Assembly: GCA_046076045.1 (NCBI GenBank)
Contig: JBJTRI010000097.1
Coordinates: 1-13,616, forward strand
Length of the DNA stretch: 13,616 bases
DNA from: JAIOPA01 sp046076045
GTDB taxonomy: Bacteria; Eisenbacteria; RBG-16-71-46
Direction of reading: 5' to 3'
A program made the translations under genes and the position numbers. Positions 7,058-12,645 of the stretch are shown one piece after another (position 1 is the first letter of the stretch; each line of letters begins with the position of its first letter). A model generated the notes under the pieces. It searched no databases and had not been told where the DNA came from. It saw only the letters and a program-made list of their open reading frames with translations.

Positions 7058-7923
7058 CGCGGGCCTCCGGGCAGGATCGCGGGCAGTCCGGCGCGTGCGC
7101 TGTCGGCGGGCACGTCGTCGGGTAGTCCGGCGCGCGCGGCCTCGGCCACGGCCTCCTCCTCGGTCGGCAACAGCACGGTGATCGCGACGCGGCGGTTGCT
7201 CGGCGAGAGCGGGTCCTCGGGTACGCGCAGCTGGCGGTCGGCGAGGCCGCGCACCTGCTGCACCTGACCCTCGCGGAGGCCGCCCTCGGTGAGGACGCGA
7301 CGCGCGGCGTTGGCGCGGTCGGCCGAGAGTTCCCAGTTCGAGTAGCCCGCGCGGCCCAGGATGGGGCGCGCATCGGTGAAGCCCTCGATGCGGACCTCGT
7401 TCGTGAGCTTGCCGAGGTGGCTGCCGAGCGTGTGCATGAGGCTGCGGCCGCGCTCGTTCAGCGCCGCACTGCCGCTGCCGTAGAACGTGCCCTCGGCATC
7501 CTCGAGCAGCTGGATGCGCAGGCCCTCCTCGGTGACCTCGATCGAGATCTTGTCCGCGACCTCCTTGAGCTCCGGGATGTCGCGCAGCGAGCGCTCGAGG
7601 TCCTCGCCGAGCGAGCGCATGCGGTCGCGGCGCAGGTCGATGACCTGCTGCGGCGACAGCGGCTGCGGCACCGCCGACTGCGAGCCCTCGCCGGGCAGGA
7701 TCGAGCTGCCGAACTCGTCGGCACGCCCGAGCGGGTCCTGGAAGTAGCCGGCGATGGCCGACTTCACGTCGGAGCTCTGGTTGACGAGCCAGAGCACGAG
7801 GAACATGGCGAACATGGCGGTCATGAAGTCCGCGAACGCCACCTTCCACGCGCCGCCGTGATGGGCGGCGTGCCCGCCCTTCTTGATGATGATGCGGATC
7901 GGGGTCTCGCGGGACTTGTTCAT
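7054..7923 (-). CDS. motB: Flagellar stator protein MotB
   Basis: A 289-residue protein. The basic N-terminus (KKGGHAAHHGGAWKVAFADF) leads into one membrane helix at about residues 28-47, with the proton-carrying Asp at residue 32, the same number as in E. coli MotB. Residues about 145-255 form the OmpA-like peptidoglycan-binding domain: GSAALNERGR, IEGFTDARPI, SNWELSADRANAARRVL and a final SNRRVAITVL. With MotA it forms the ion-driven stator anchored to the cell wall. The C-terminal tail after residue 253 is unusual in containing ARAGLP twice in a 20-residue stretch. ATG 7923 lies one base after the motA stop, so the two are almost certainly co-translated. The stop overlaps the start of the degenerate HD-GYP gene. 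Confidence 0.96.
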   Translation of the reverse strand: MNKSRETPIRIIIKKGGHAAHHGGAWKVAFADFMTAMFAMFLVLWLVNQSSDVKSAIAGYFQDPLGRADEFGSSILPGEGSQSAVPQPLSPQQVIDLRRDRMRSLGEDLERSLRDIPELKEVADKISIEVTEEGLRIQLLEDAEGTFYGSGSAALNERGRSLMHTLGSHLGKLTNEVRIEGFTDARPILGRAGYSNWELSADRANAARRVLTEGGLREGQVQQVRGLADRQLRVPEDPLSPSNRRVAITVLLPTEEEAVAEAARAGLPDDVPADSARAGLPAILPGGPR

Positions 7924-7924
7924 G

Positions 7925-8785
7925 TCACTTGGCCTTCAGGCTCTTGCAGGCGGTTTCCATGGCCGAGAAGCTCGGGCGGTGCTCGTGGTACACGGAGCGG
8001 CGCGCGAACTCGACCGCGACGATGGGGGAGAGGCCCTTCGCGAACGCCACCACCGCCTCCTTGAGGAAGTGGTAGAAGCGCGACTCGGCCGAGTTCACGT
8101 TCTCGATGCTCGTGGCGAGCGGAGAGGCGAACCCGTAGGCGAGGAGCACGCCGAGGAACGTGCCGGTGAGTGCGGCGGCGACGTGCTCGCCGATCTGCTC
8201 GACGGGGCCCGAGATGGCACCCATCGTGATGACGATGCCGAGCACGGCGGCGACGATGCCGATGCCGGGCAGCGAGTCGCTGACGCGCTGCAGCGACGAA
8301 ACGGTGCGGGCCTCGGCCTCGTGGTGCACGTCGATCTCGTTGCCGAGCAGCATCTCGAGGTCGTGCGGCGGGACGCTGCCCACGAGCACGAGCCGCAGCG
8401 AGTCGCACAGGTACACCATGGCGTGGTGCTGCTTGAGCACCGCCGGGTACTTCTTGAACAGGGCGCTCTTGTCGGGCGACTCGATGTGGGCCTCGATCGC
8501 GACCAGCCCGTCGCGCCGCGCCACCTGGAAGAGCTCGTACAGCATCTTGAGCGCGTCGAGGTAGAGCGTCTTGGTGAACGGCGAGGGCTGGAGCGTGGCC
8601 ATGAGCTTCTTGCCCAGCTCGCCCAGCACGGTCGGCGGCGTCGAGATGAGGACCGTGCCGAGCGCGGTGCCCGCGATCGTCACGATCTCCGAGATATGGA
8701 ACAGGCTCATGAGCTGGCCGCCGGCGATGGTGAAGCCGCCGACGACCGACCCGAGCACGACCACGATACCGATGATGGTGAACAT
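7925..8785 (-). CDS. motA: Flagellar stator protein MotA
   Basis: A 286-residue protein with four membrane segments: two near the N-terminus (residues about 3-22 and 32-49), and two after a cytoplasmic loop (about 172-192 and 205-225). Functional residues of E. coli MotA fall at identical numbers: Arg90 and Glu98 in ARRDGLVAIEAHIESP, which contact the rotor protein FliG, Pro173 in DSLPGIGIVAAVLG and Pro222 in FASPLATS. Together with MotB this forms the torque-generating ion channel. It most resembles proton-type MotA in length and in the GGQLMSLFHISEIVTIAG segment, although ion choice cannot be proved from sequence. ATG 8785 is chosen because AAGGA (minus strand, 8795-8791) lies 5 bases upstream. 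A putative sigma-28 promoter is about 48 bases upstream. It is the first gene of a three-gene operon. Confidence 0.97.
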   Translation of the reverse strand: MFTIIGIVVVLGSVVGGFTIAGGQLMSLFHISEIVTIAGTALGTVLISTPPTVLGELGKKLMATLQPSPFTKTLYLDALKMLYELFQVARRDGLVAIEAHIESPDKSALFKKYPAVLKQHHAMVYLCDSLRLVLVGSVPPHDLEMLLGNEIDVHHEAEARTVSSLQRVSDSLPGIGIVAAVLGIVITMGAISGPVEQIGEHVAAALTGTFLGVLLAYGFASPLATSIENVNSAESRFYHFLKEAVVAFAKGLSPIVAVEFARRSVYHEHRPSFSAMETACKSLKAK

Positions 8786-8832
8786 CCCTGTCCTTCGCCT
8801 CCCGAGGGTGTGGGCGCGAGTCGTCGCCGTCA

Positions 8833-8859
8833 GTATCGGGCGCGAGTCGGAGGGGTTGA
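8833..8859 (-). promoter_or_regulatory. Putative sigma-28 (FliA) promoter of motA-motB
   Basis: Read on the minus strand: TCAA (8859-8856), a 15-base spacer, then CCCGATAC (8840-8833). This compares with the FliA consensus TAAA-N15-GCCGATAA (3 of 4 and 6 of 8 bases). The implied transcript start would give a leader of about 40 bases before the motA ATG at 8785. The same form recurs before flgL and in part before flagellin. Confidence 0.62.
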
Positions 8860-8904
8860 GGGGGTGGTCCGGAGGTTCTTGCCGGACGGCTGCATCCTGC
8901 ACGG

Positions 8905-8916
8905 GGCGTGCACGCC
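8905..8916. promoter_or_regulatory. 12-bp perfect palindrome in the motA / HDOD divergent region
   Basis: GGCGTGCACGCC reads the same on both strands. It lies upstream of the putative motA promoter and about 70 bases before the small ORF on the other strand, a position suited to an operator. No known regulator is recognised, and in DNA this GC-rich a chance palindrome is possible. Confidence 0.3.
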
Positions 8917-8976
8917 GGCACTCGACTCCGCGCGCACGCGACCGAGACTGGAGGGGAGGCCGGTACGGGATCGGTC

Positions 8977-8984
8977 AAGGAGGA
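8977..8984 (+). promoter_or_regulatory. Very strong ribosome binding site of the 31-codon ORF
   Basis: AAGGAGGA with a 5-base spacer to ATG 8990 is among the best Shine-Dalgarno matches in the window. It is the main reason to believe that the small ORF upstream of the HDOD gene is translated. Confidence 0.65.
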
Positions 8985-8989
8985 CCGCG

Positions 8990-9085
8990 ATGCACGCCCC
9001 CGATGCACGCCCAGTTCGAGAGCCGTTCGCCACGCACGACCCTGGTCGTGCGGCGTGGGCGACGCCTGCGTGGAGGGCGTGGTGA
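8990..9085 (+). CDS. 31-residue upstream small ORF, translationally coupled to the HDOD gene
   Basis: ATG 8990 to TGA 9083-9085 encodes 31 residues: starting MHAPDARPVREPF and ending in a Trp-rich tail AAWATPAWRAW with three Trp in the last nine residues. It has a near-ideal ribosome binding site (8977-8984). Its stop overlaps the GTG start of the HDOD gene at 9082 as GTGA, the typical layout for coupled translation. It has no recognisable domain and may be a leader peptide with no function beyond delivering ribosomes. The 12-base sequence CGATGCACGCCC that contains its start occurs twice, at 8988-8999 and 9001-9012, so a second ATG follows 13 bases later in another frame. The alternative is that it is only a remnant of a longer N-terminus; I see no homology for that. 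Confidence 0.5.
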   Translation: MHAPDARPVREPFATHDPGRAAWATPAWRAW

Positions 9086-9930
9086 GGCCGCCGCAGGGCA
9101 CCCTGTCGCTGGCGGACTCGCTGCGTGCCCTCGTGCGGCGTGGCGACGTGCACCTGCCCGCCGTGCCCGGCGTCACGTTCCGCCTGCAGGAGGTGCTGCG
9201 CGACGAGCGCGGCGCCGACGCGCACCAGGTCGCGGTGGTGGTCGCCTCGGAGCCGGCGATCGCCACCTCCATGCTGCGGCTCGCCAACTCGGTCGCCTTC
9301 GGCGGCCTGCGCCCGGTGCTCGAGCTGCACGAGGCGGTCGCGCGCGTGGGGCTGCGTCAGGTCGAGAGTCTCGCGACCACCATCGCCACGCGCGGCGCGT
9401 TCCGCTCGACCGACCCCGCGCGGGCGGCGCGGCTCGAGCAGTTGTGGGCGATGGCCGTGACCGCGGCGGTCACCTGCCGTGAACTGCCGTACGGCGACGT
9501 GGATCCCGAGGTCGCCTACCTCTCGGGGCTCCTGCACGACATCGGGCAGCCGCTCGTGCTCAAGCTGCTCGACACCTGCGAGTCGCGCTTCGTGGACCCG
9601 GTCGCGCCCGCGGCGATCGAGGGGCTGCTCGACGAACTGCACGTCGAGCTCGGCCACCGACTGCTCATGAACTGGCGCATCCCCGAGCCGGTCTGTCAGG
9701 TCACGCAGCGTCACCATGGGGCCGTCGTGCCCGAGGACGTGCTGCTCGTGCGCGTGCAGGCGGCGGACGTCGTCGGGCGCCACCTCGCACAGCCGGCTGT
9801 GGCCCGGCCGGGGCTGGAGGTGTTGGCCGCGGAGCCTGCGATCGCGCGTCTCGGCCTGGACGGTGAGCGGCTGGCGGAGCGGCTGGTCGCGATCGAGGAA
9901 CGCGTCGCGCTCCTGCGGCTCTTCCTGTAG
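9082..9930 (+). CDS. HDOD-domain signalling protein
   Basis: A 282-residue protein from GTG 9082. Residues about 20-220 form an HDOD domain: VHLPAVPGVTFRLQEVLRDE, then VAVVVASEPAIATSMLRLANS, the helix ELHEAVARVGLRQVESLATT, then YLSGLLHDIGQPLVLKLL with the HD pair intact, and ELGHRLLMNWRIPEPVCQV followed by RHHG. HDOD proteins are regulatory relatives of HD phosphohydrolases, usually without proven enzyme activity, and are common in chemotaxis, motility and cyclic di-GMP networks. The start is a judgement: no ATG exists in this frame near the domain. GTG 9082 has GGAGGG at 9072-9077 and overlaps the stop of the small ORF; GTG 9079 and 9070 are alternatives. Reading further upstream in frame gives Arg/His-rich sequence unlike a protein. 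It is convergent with the receiver-like gene and ends at a hairpin. Confidence 0.83.
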   Translation: MRPPQGTLSLADSLRALVRRGDVHLPAVPGVTFRLQEVLRDERGADAHQVAVVVASEPAIATSMLRLANSVAFGGLRPVLELHEAVARVGLRQVESLATTIATRGAFRSTDPARAARLEQLWAMAVTAAVTCRELPYGDVDPEVAYLSGLLHDIGQPLVLKLLDTCESRFVDPVAPAAIEGLLDELHVELGHRLLMNWRIPEPVCQVTQRHHGAVVPEDVLLVRVQAADVVGRHLAQPAVARPGLEVLAAEPAIARLGLDGERLAERLVAIEERVALLRLFL

Positions 9931-9935
9931 GGAGG

Positions 9936-9960
9936 GCTCCGCGCGTCCAGCGCGCGGGGC
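9936..9960. terminator. Bidirectional hairpin terminator between HDOD gene and receiver-like gene
   Basis: CCGCGCG at 9939-9945 pairs with CGCGCGG at 9951-9957 around loop TCCAG. The stem extends to 10 bp (9936-9945 with 9951-9960) through one G-T pair. It lies 5 bases after the HDOD stop and 8 bases before the stop of the convergent gene at 9969. There is no T-tract. Confidence 0.6.
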
Positions 9961-9968
9961 GGGACGCC

Positions 9969-10448
9969 TCAGGCCGCCTCGGCCAACGGTTCGTCGTCGG
10001 CGGCCGGCGCGTCGGGCGCGGGCGCGGTCCCGTCCGAGGGCGCCGCCTCGTCCGTCGGCGTCGTGGTGCTTGGCGCCTCGTCCCGCGGGGCCATGGCGAG
10101 CAGCGTGCTCGCACGTTCGAGCAGGCGATCGGGGGTGAGCGGCGGCAACAGGAACGAGCCGGCACCCAGATCCCGCAGGGCGATCGCCTCGTCGCGCGAG
10201 ACGCGCGTACCCACCACGAGCAGGCGCCCCGGCGGGCAGGCGCGCTCGCGCAGCGTGCCGAGCCACGCCCAGTCGGCGGCGCTCGCGAGCTCGCGATCCA
10301 CCACCGCGAGGTCGAACGGGGCCGCGCACGCGGCCTCCGCGTCCTCGAGCGTGCCGCACACGACGACCTCGGTCTCCACGAGTCGGCGCACGCCGTTGCG
10401 CATCACCGCCCGCATCGTCTCGGACGGTGCGGCCATCAGGACGCGCAT
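9969..10448 (-). CDS. Stand-alone degenerate receiver (CheY-like) protein
   Basis: A 159-residue protein. Residues 1 to about 117 follow the receiver fold: strand MRVLMAAPSETMRAVMR, then FDLAVVDRELA with Asp51 at the phosphoacceptor position, LLVVGTRVSRDEAIALRDLGA and SFLLPPLTPDRLLERASTLL. The acidic pair that binds magnesium is replaced by Ala6-Ala7, and the conserved Lys before Pro is replaced by Pro102. Phosphorylation in the usual way is therefore doubtful even though Asp51 remains. Residues 118-159 form an Ala/Pro/Thr/Asp-rich, probably disordered acidic tail. It starts three bases after the FlgM-like gene, so both are probably one transcript. It could be a phosphorylation-independent switch that binds a flagellar partner, but no partner can be named from the sequence. 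Confidence 0.68.
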   Translation of the reverse strand: MRVLMAAPSETMRAVMRNGVRRLVETEVVVCGTLEDAEAACAAPFDLAVVDRELASAADWAWLGTLRERACPPGRLLVVGTRVSRDEAIALRDLGAGSFLLPPLTPDRLLERASTLLAMAPRDEAPSTTTPTDEAAPSDGTAPAPDAPAADDEPLAEAA

Positions 10449-10451
10449 GAC

Positions 10452-10793
10452 TCAGGCTTCCGTCGTGGGATCCGTGAGATTCGTCTGCAGCGTGCGCGCG
10501 AGTGCGTCGAGCACCTCGGGGCGATCGTAGTGGCCGTCGCGGATGCGCTGCAGGATGGCGCGAGCACGCTCGGGCGCGAGCGTGCCCTCACCGGCAGCGG
10601 ACACCGGGGCCCCGGCGAGCAACTCGTCGGCCGCGCTCGAGAACTCGGCGCGGTCGCGCGAGACGGCCGCCGGATGCGCGACGTCGTCGTTCGTGCGCTC
10701 GCGCGGCTCGGGCACGGGCAGGGCGGAGGCGGCCTCGGGGCCGGTGGCACCGGGGCGGCGGGCGGGATCGGGGTAGGACGGTCGGATGACCAT
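10452..10793 (-). CDS. flgM: Probable FlgM-like anti-sigma-28 factor
   Basis: A 113-residue protein. Residues 1 to about 65 are Pro/Ala/Arg/Asp-rich and look unstructured. Residues about 73-105 (APERARAILQRIRDGHYDRPEVL then DALARTL) fit the C-terminal FlgM pattern, in which an Arg/Ile helix is followed by G-x-Y and a second helix ending in Ala-Leu. FlgM binds sigma-28 and holds late flagellar genes off until it is exported through the finished hook. An unstructured N-terminus with a helical C-terminus and a location back to back with flgL both fit. ATG 10793 is preferred over an upstream ATG at 10907 because GGAG (10805-10802 on the minus strand) lies 8 bases before it. FlgM is short and variable, so another small flagellar regulator is possible. 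Confidence 0.6.
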   Translation of the reverse strand: MVIRPSYPDPARRPGATGPEAASALPVPEPRERTNDDVAHPAAVSRDRAEFSSAADELLAGAPVSAAGEGTLAPERARAILQRIRDGHYDRPEVLDALARTLQTNLTDPTTEA

Positions 10794-10973
10794 GGGACTC
10801 GCTCCATGCGGGGTCGGACCACCCGGCCCCACATGAGGGAGTCTCGGTCCGGTCGGCAGGAACATGAGGGGTGGACGAGACCTTCCGGCACTTCCTTCCG
10901 GTGCCACCTGTCCGCGCTCGGCGGGTACCGGTCGGAGGGGCCGAATGACCCCACTTTCGCGGCCCCATCCGGC

Positions 10974-11000
10974 TCAAGGCCATGGCCGGGGCGCCGATAC
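10974..11000 (+). promoter_or_regulatory. Putative sigma-28 (FliA) promoter of flgL
   Basis: TCAA at 10974-10977, a 15-base spacer, then GCCGATAC at 10993-11000, which differs from the FliA -10 consensus GCCGATAA at only the last base. The predicted transcript start leaves a leader of about 30 bases with the flgL ribosome binding site. This is the best sigma-28 match in the window. Confidence 0.75.
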
Positions 11001-11037
11001 TTCTCCCGAACCCCGTCACGATCAGGAGGCTTCCCCG

Positions 11038-11898
11038 ATGCGGATCTCCGACCGCATGATGCAGATGACCACGATGCTCGGCATCCGCCTCAATCAGGCG
11101 CGTGTCGCCGAGGCGCAGCGCCAGGCCACGTCGGGCCGCCGCGTCGAACGCGCGAGCGACGACCCGGTGGCGGCCGCGCGCGCCATGCGCATGCAGGGGC
11201 AGATCGCGAACATCGAGCAGTACGAGCGCAACTCGGTGTCCGCGACCACGCGGCTCGCGACCGAGGAGACCGTGCTCAAGGCGGCGCGCGAACTCATGTC
11301 GCGAGCACGCAAGGCGGCGATGGGGGTCACCTCGGACGACCCGAACGACCCCACGCGCAAGGCCGCGCTCCAGGAACTGCAGTTCATCCGCGAGCAGATG
11401 GTGTCGCTCGCGAACACGCGCGTCGGTGACGAGCGCCTGTTCGGCGGTGGTTCGACCACCGCGCCCTTCCAGGCCGACGGCACGTACACCGGCGGCACGC
11501 AGGTGCACGAGGTGCTCGTGGACGAGGGCGTCACGCTGCCCACCAGTCACACCGGGCAGGTGTTCGGGTCCACGTTCGCGTCCTTGAACGCGATGGAGTC
11601 CGCGCTCGCCGCGGGGCCCGTCTCCGGCGTCGGGGCGACCGTGCAGCAGGTCGCGGCGGCCGAGCAGGACCTGCTCGGGGTCGAGACCGAGGCCGGCTCG
11701 CGCCAGCGTCACGTGGACGACACCGTCAAGCAGCTCGCGAGTCGTCAGCAGTTGCTGCTCGACCGCACCCAGGAGCTGCTCGACGCGGATCCGGCCGAGT
11801 CCATCCTCAAGTTGACGAGCGCCTCGCAGGCGCTCGAGCGCGCGTACGCCGTGTCGCAGCGCACGATGTCGCTCAACATCGTGAACTGGATGCACTGA
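11038..11898 (+). CDS. flgL: Hook-filament junction protein FlgL (HAP3)
   Basis: A 286-residue protein of the flagellin-like family. The N-terminus (MRISDRMM, LGIRLNQARVAEAQRQATSG, then RVERASDDPVAAARAMRMQ) is the FlgL/flagellin D0-D1 pattern with the conserved ASDDP. A DERLFGGGSTTAPFQ segment in the middle is typical of FlgL and distinguishes it from flagellin. The C-terminal helix contains ILKLTSASQALERAYAVSQRTMS. FlgL forms the second junction ring between FlgK and the filament and uses FlgN as chaperone. AGGAGG at 11024-11029 lies 8 bases before ATG 11038. Unlike most genomes, flgL is monocistronic and separated from flgK, with its own sigma-28-type promoter and a strong hairpin downstream. 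Confidence 0.95.
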   Translation: MRISDRMMQMTTMLGIRLNQARVAEAQRQATSGRRVERASDDPVAAARAMRMQGQIANIEQYERNSVSATTRLATEETVLKAARELMSRARKAAMGVTSDDPNDPTRKAALQELQFIREQMVSLANTRVGDERLFGGGSTTAPFQADGTYTGGTQVHEVLVDEGVTLPTSHTGQVFGSTFASLNAMESALAAGPVSGVGATVQQVAAAEQDLLGVETEAGSRQRHVDDTVKQLASRQQLLLDRTQELLDADPAESILKLTSASQALERAYAVSQRTMSLNIVNWMH

Positions 11899-11926
11899 TC
11901 GGCGCAGCGGTTCGTCCGTCGCACCC

Positions 11927-11954
11927 ACGGCCGCTCCCGCCCGGGAGCGGCCGT
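11927..11954 (+). terminator. flgL terminator hairpin
   Basis: A perfect 12-bp stem: ACGGCCGCTCCC at 11927-11938 pairs with GGGAGCGGCCGT at 11943-11954 around loop GCCC, 28 bases after the flgL stop. It is followed by TCGCGTTC, not a T-run. Confidence 0.75.
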
Positions 11955-11978
11955 TCGCGTTCACGGCACATCGTGCGG

Positions 11979-11997
11979 GGGGATCGTCGGGATCCCC
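11979..11997. other. Small hairpin after the flgL terminator
   Basis: GGGGATC (11979-11985) pairs with GATCCCC (11991-11997) around GTCGG. It may be a backup terminator for flgL or unrelated; no T-tract and no nearby gene decide this. Confidence 0.3.
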
Positions 11998-12183
11998 GGG
12001 ACGACGGGGCGGTGGTTCGCCACCAGCCTTCCGGTCAAGGCGGCGCGACGATCCGCGGGTGCGGAAGGCGGCTCATGCCCGTCCTCAGCGAGCCACGCCA
12101 CGCAAGGTTCACGGCACGGCCTCACCACCGCGCGCGGTGCCCGGACGATGCACCCATCATGCGAACGCGGCGTGTGCTCCGTA

Positions 12184-12492
12184 CGGTCCCGTGCGCGCGT
12201 GGTGTGCACGCGCGGCGGTCTCGGACGTGTGCGCGGTGCGGGTGCGCGGCGGGCTCGCAGGGGTGCGCGGTGCGGGTGCGCAGCGGTCCCGCACGGGTGC
12301 GCGGTGTGCTTGTGAAGCGGTTGCGCAGGTGGGGCGCGTGGTGTGCTTGTACTGCGGTTCCGCAGGGGTGCGTGCGGTGAGCGTGTGCTGGGGTCCCGCA
12401 CGCGAGCGCGGCGTGCACGGGGCGGGCTCGCACGCGGGAGCGGTGCTCTCGCACTCCGTCGCAGCGCACGAAAGGTGCGATCCCGCACGGCC
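12184..12492. repeat. Degenerate direct tandem repeat array, unit about 34 bases, about 9 copies
   Basis: Units begin with a variant of GCGGTCCCGCA at about 12184, 12215, 12249, 12283, 12317, 12354, 12390, 12422, with weaker ones at about 12451 and 12477. Four successive starts (12215 to 12317) are spaced exactly 34 bases; later spacings are 37, 36, 32. The second half of the unit resembles GGGTGCGCGGTGTGCTTGTG. A 19-base block (12229-12247) recurs exactly at 12263-12281. Many unit heads are small dyads, for example GCGG-TC-CCGC at 12283-12292 and CTGCGG-TT-CCGCAG at 12352-12365. Since 34 is not a multiple of 3, a repeat protein is unlikely. It lies just upstream of the flagellin promoter, so an array of binding sites or a decaying minisatellite are both possible. 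Confidence 0.75.
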
Positions 12493-12559
12493 GGACATGC
12501 ATGGGGAGCGCGATTCGCGCATTCCGCAACGCCTCGTGTGGTCCTGACGGCGACGAGGC

Positions 12560-12586
12560 TCAAGTTCCGCGCGCGGGCCCCGAGGA
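12560..12586 (+). promoter_or_regulatory. Putative sigma-28 (FliA) promoter of flagellin
   Basis: TCAA at 12560-12563 (followed by GTT, also as in FliA sites), a 15-base spacer, then CCCGAGGA at 12579-12586. The -10 matches the FliA consensus at 5 of 8 bases, weaker than the flgL site but with the same spacing and CCGA core. The predicted leader is about 70 bases. Confidence 0.5.
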
Positions 12587-12610
12587 TAGCTCTGCCGGCA
12601 AACAGCCGGT

Positions 12611-12628
12611 CCCGGGCAGGAGCCCGGG
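12611..12628 (+). promoter_or_regulatory. Flagellin leader hairpin with AGGA loop
   Basis: CCCGGGC (12611-12617) pairs with GCCCGGG (12622-12628) around the tetraloop AGGA; the flanking CCGGT and ACCCGG can extend the stem with bulges to about 12606-12636. It lies inside the predicted flagellin leader, 33 bases before the ATG. It may protect the mRNA end or present GGA to an RNA-binding protein of the CsrA type. Confidence 0.6.
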
Positions 12629-12645
12629 GGACCCGGACGTACCCT

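Noticed and set aside
7058..7849. Upstream extension of the degenerate HD-GYP frame through motB
   Set aside because: The extension is antisense-like Arg/Pro-rich sequence in an alternative frame of motB; ATG 7057 with ATGA overlap is a natural start.
8860..8885. Sigma-54 promoter (TGG...TTGC) before the small ORF
   Set aside because: GG and GC elements are present, but no pair has the required 10-base separation.
8908..9081. N-terminal extension of the HDOD protein from ATG 8908
   Set aside because: The added residues are Arg/His/Gly-rich without domain character, there is no ribosome binding site, and the coupled GTG start explains the gene better.
10805..10850. Sigma-28 promoter for the FlgM-like gene on the minus strand
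   Set aside because: A TCAT with a CCGA nearby exists, but the spacing is off by one and the -10 match is poor compared with the three accepted sites.
10794..10907. Longer N-terminus for the FlgM-like protein from ATG 10907
   Set aside because: The extra 38 residues are Gly/Pro-rich, would place the start close to the flgL control region, and the ATG at 10793 has a good ribosome binding site.
11959..12117. 11-base direct repeat GTTCACGGCAC at 11959-11969 and 12107-12117
   Set aside because: Only two copies, without flanking structure or mobile-element features; likely chance.
12184..12492. CRISPR array
   Set aside because: Repeats are degenerate and contiguous, with no unique spacers of constant length between identical repeats, and no cas genes are nearby.
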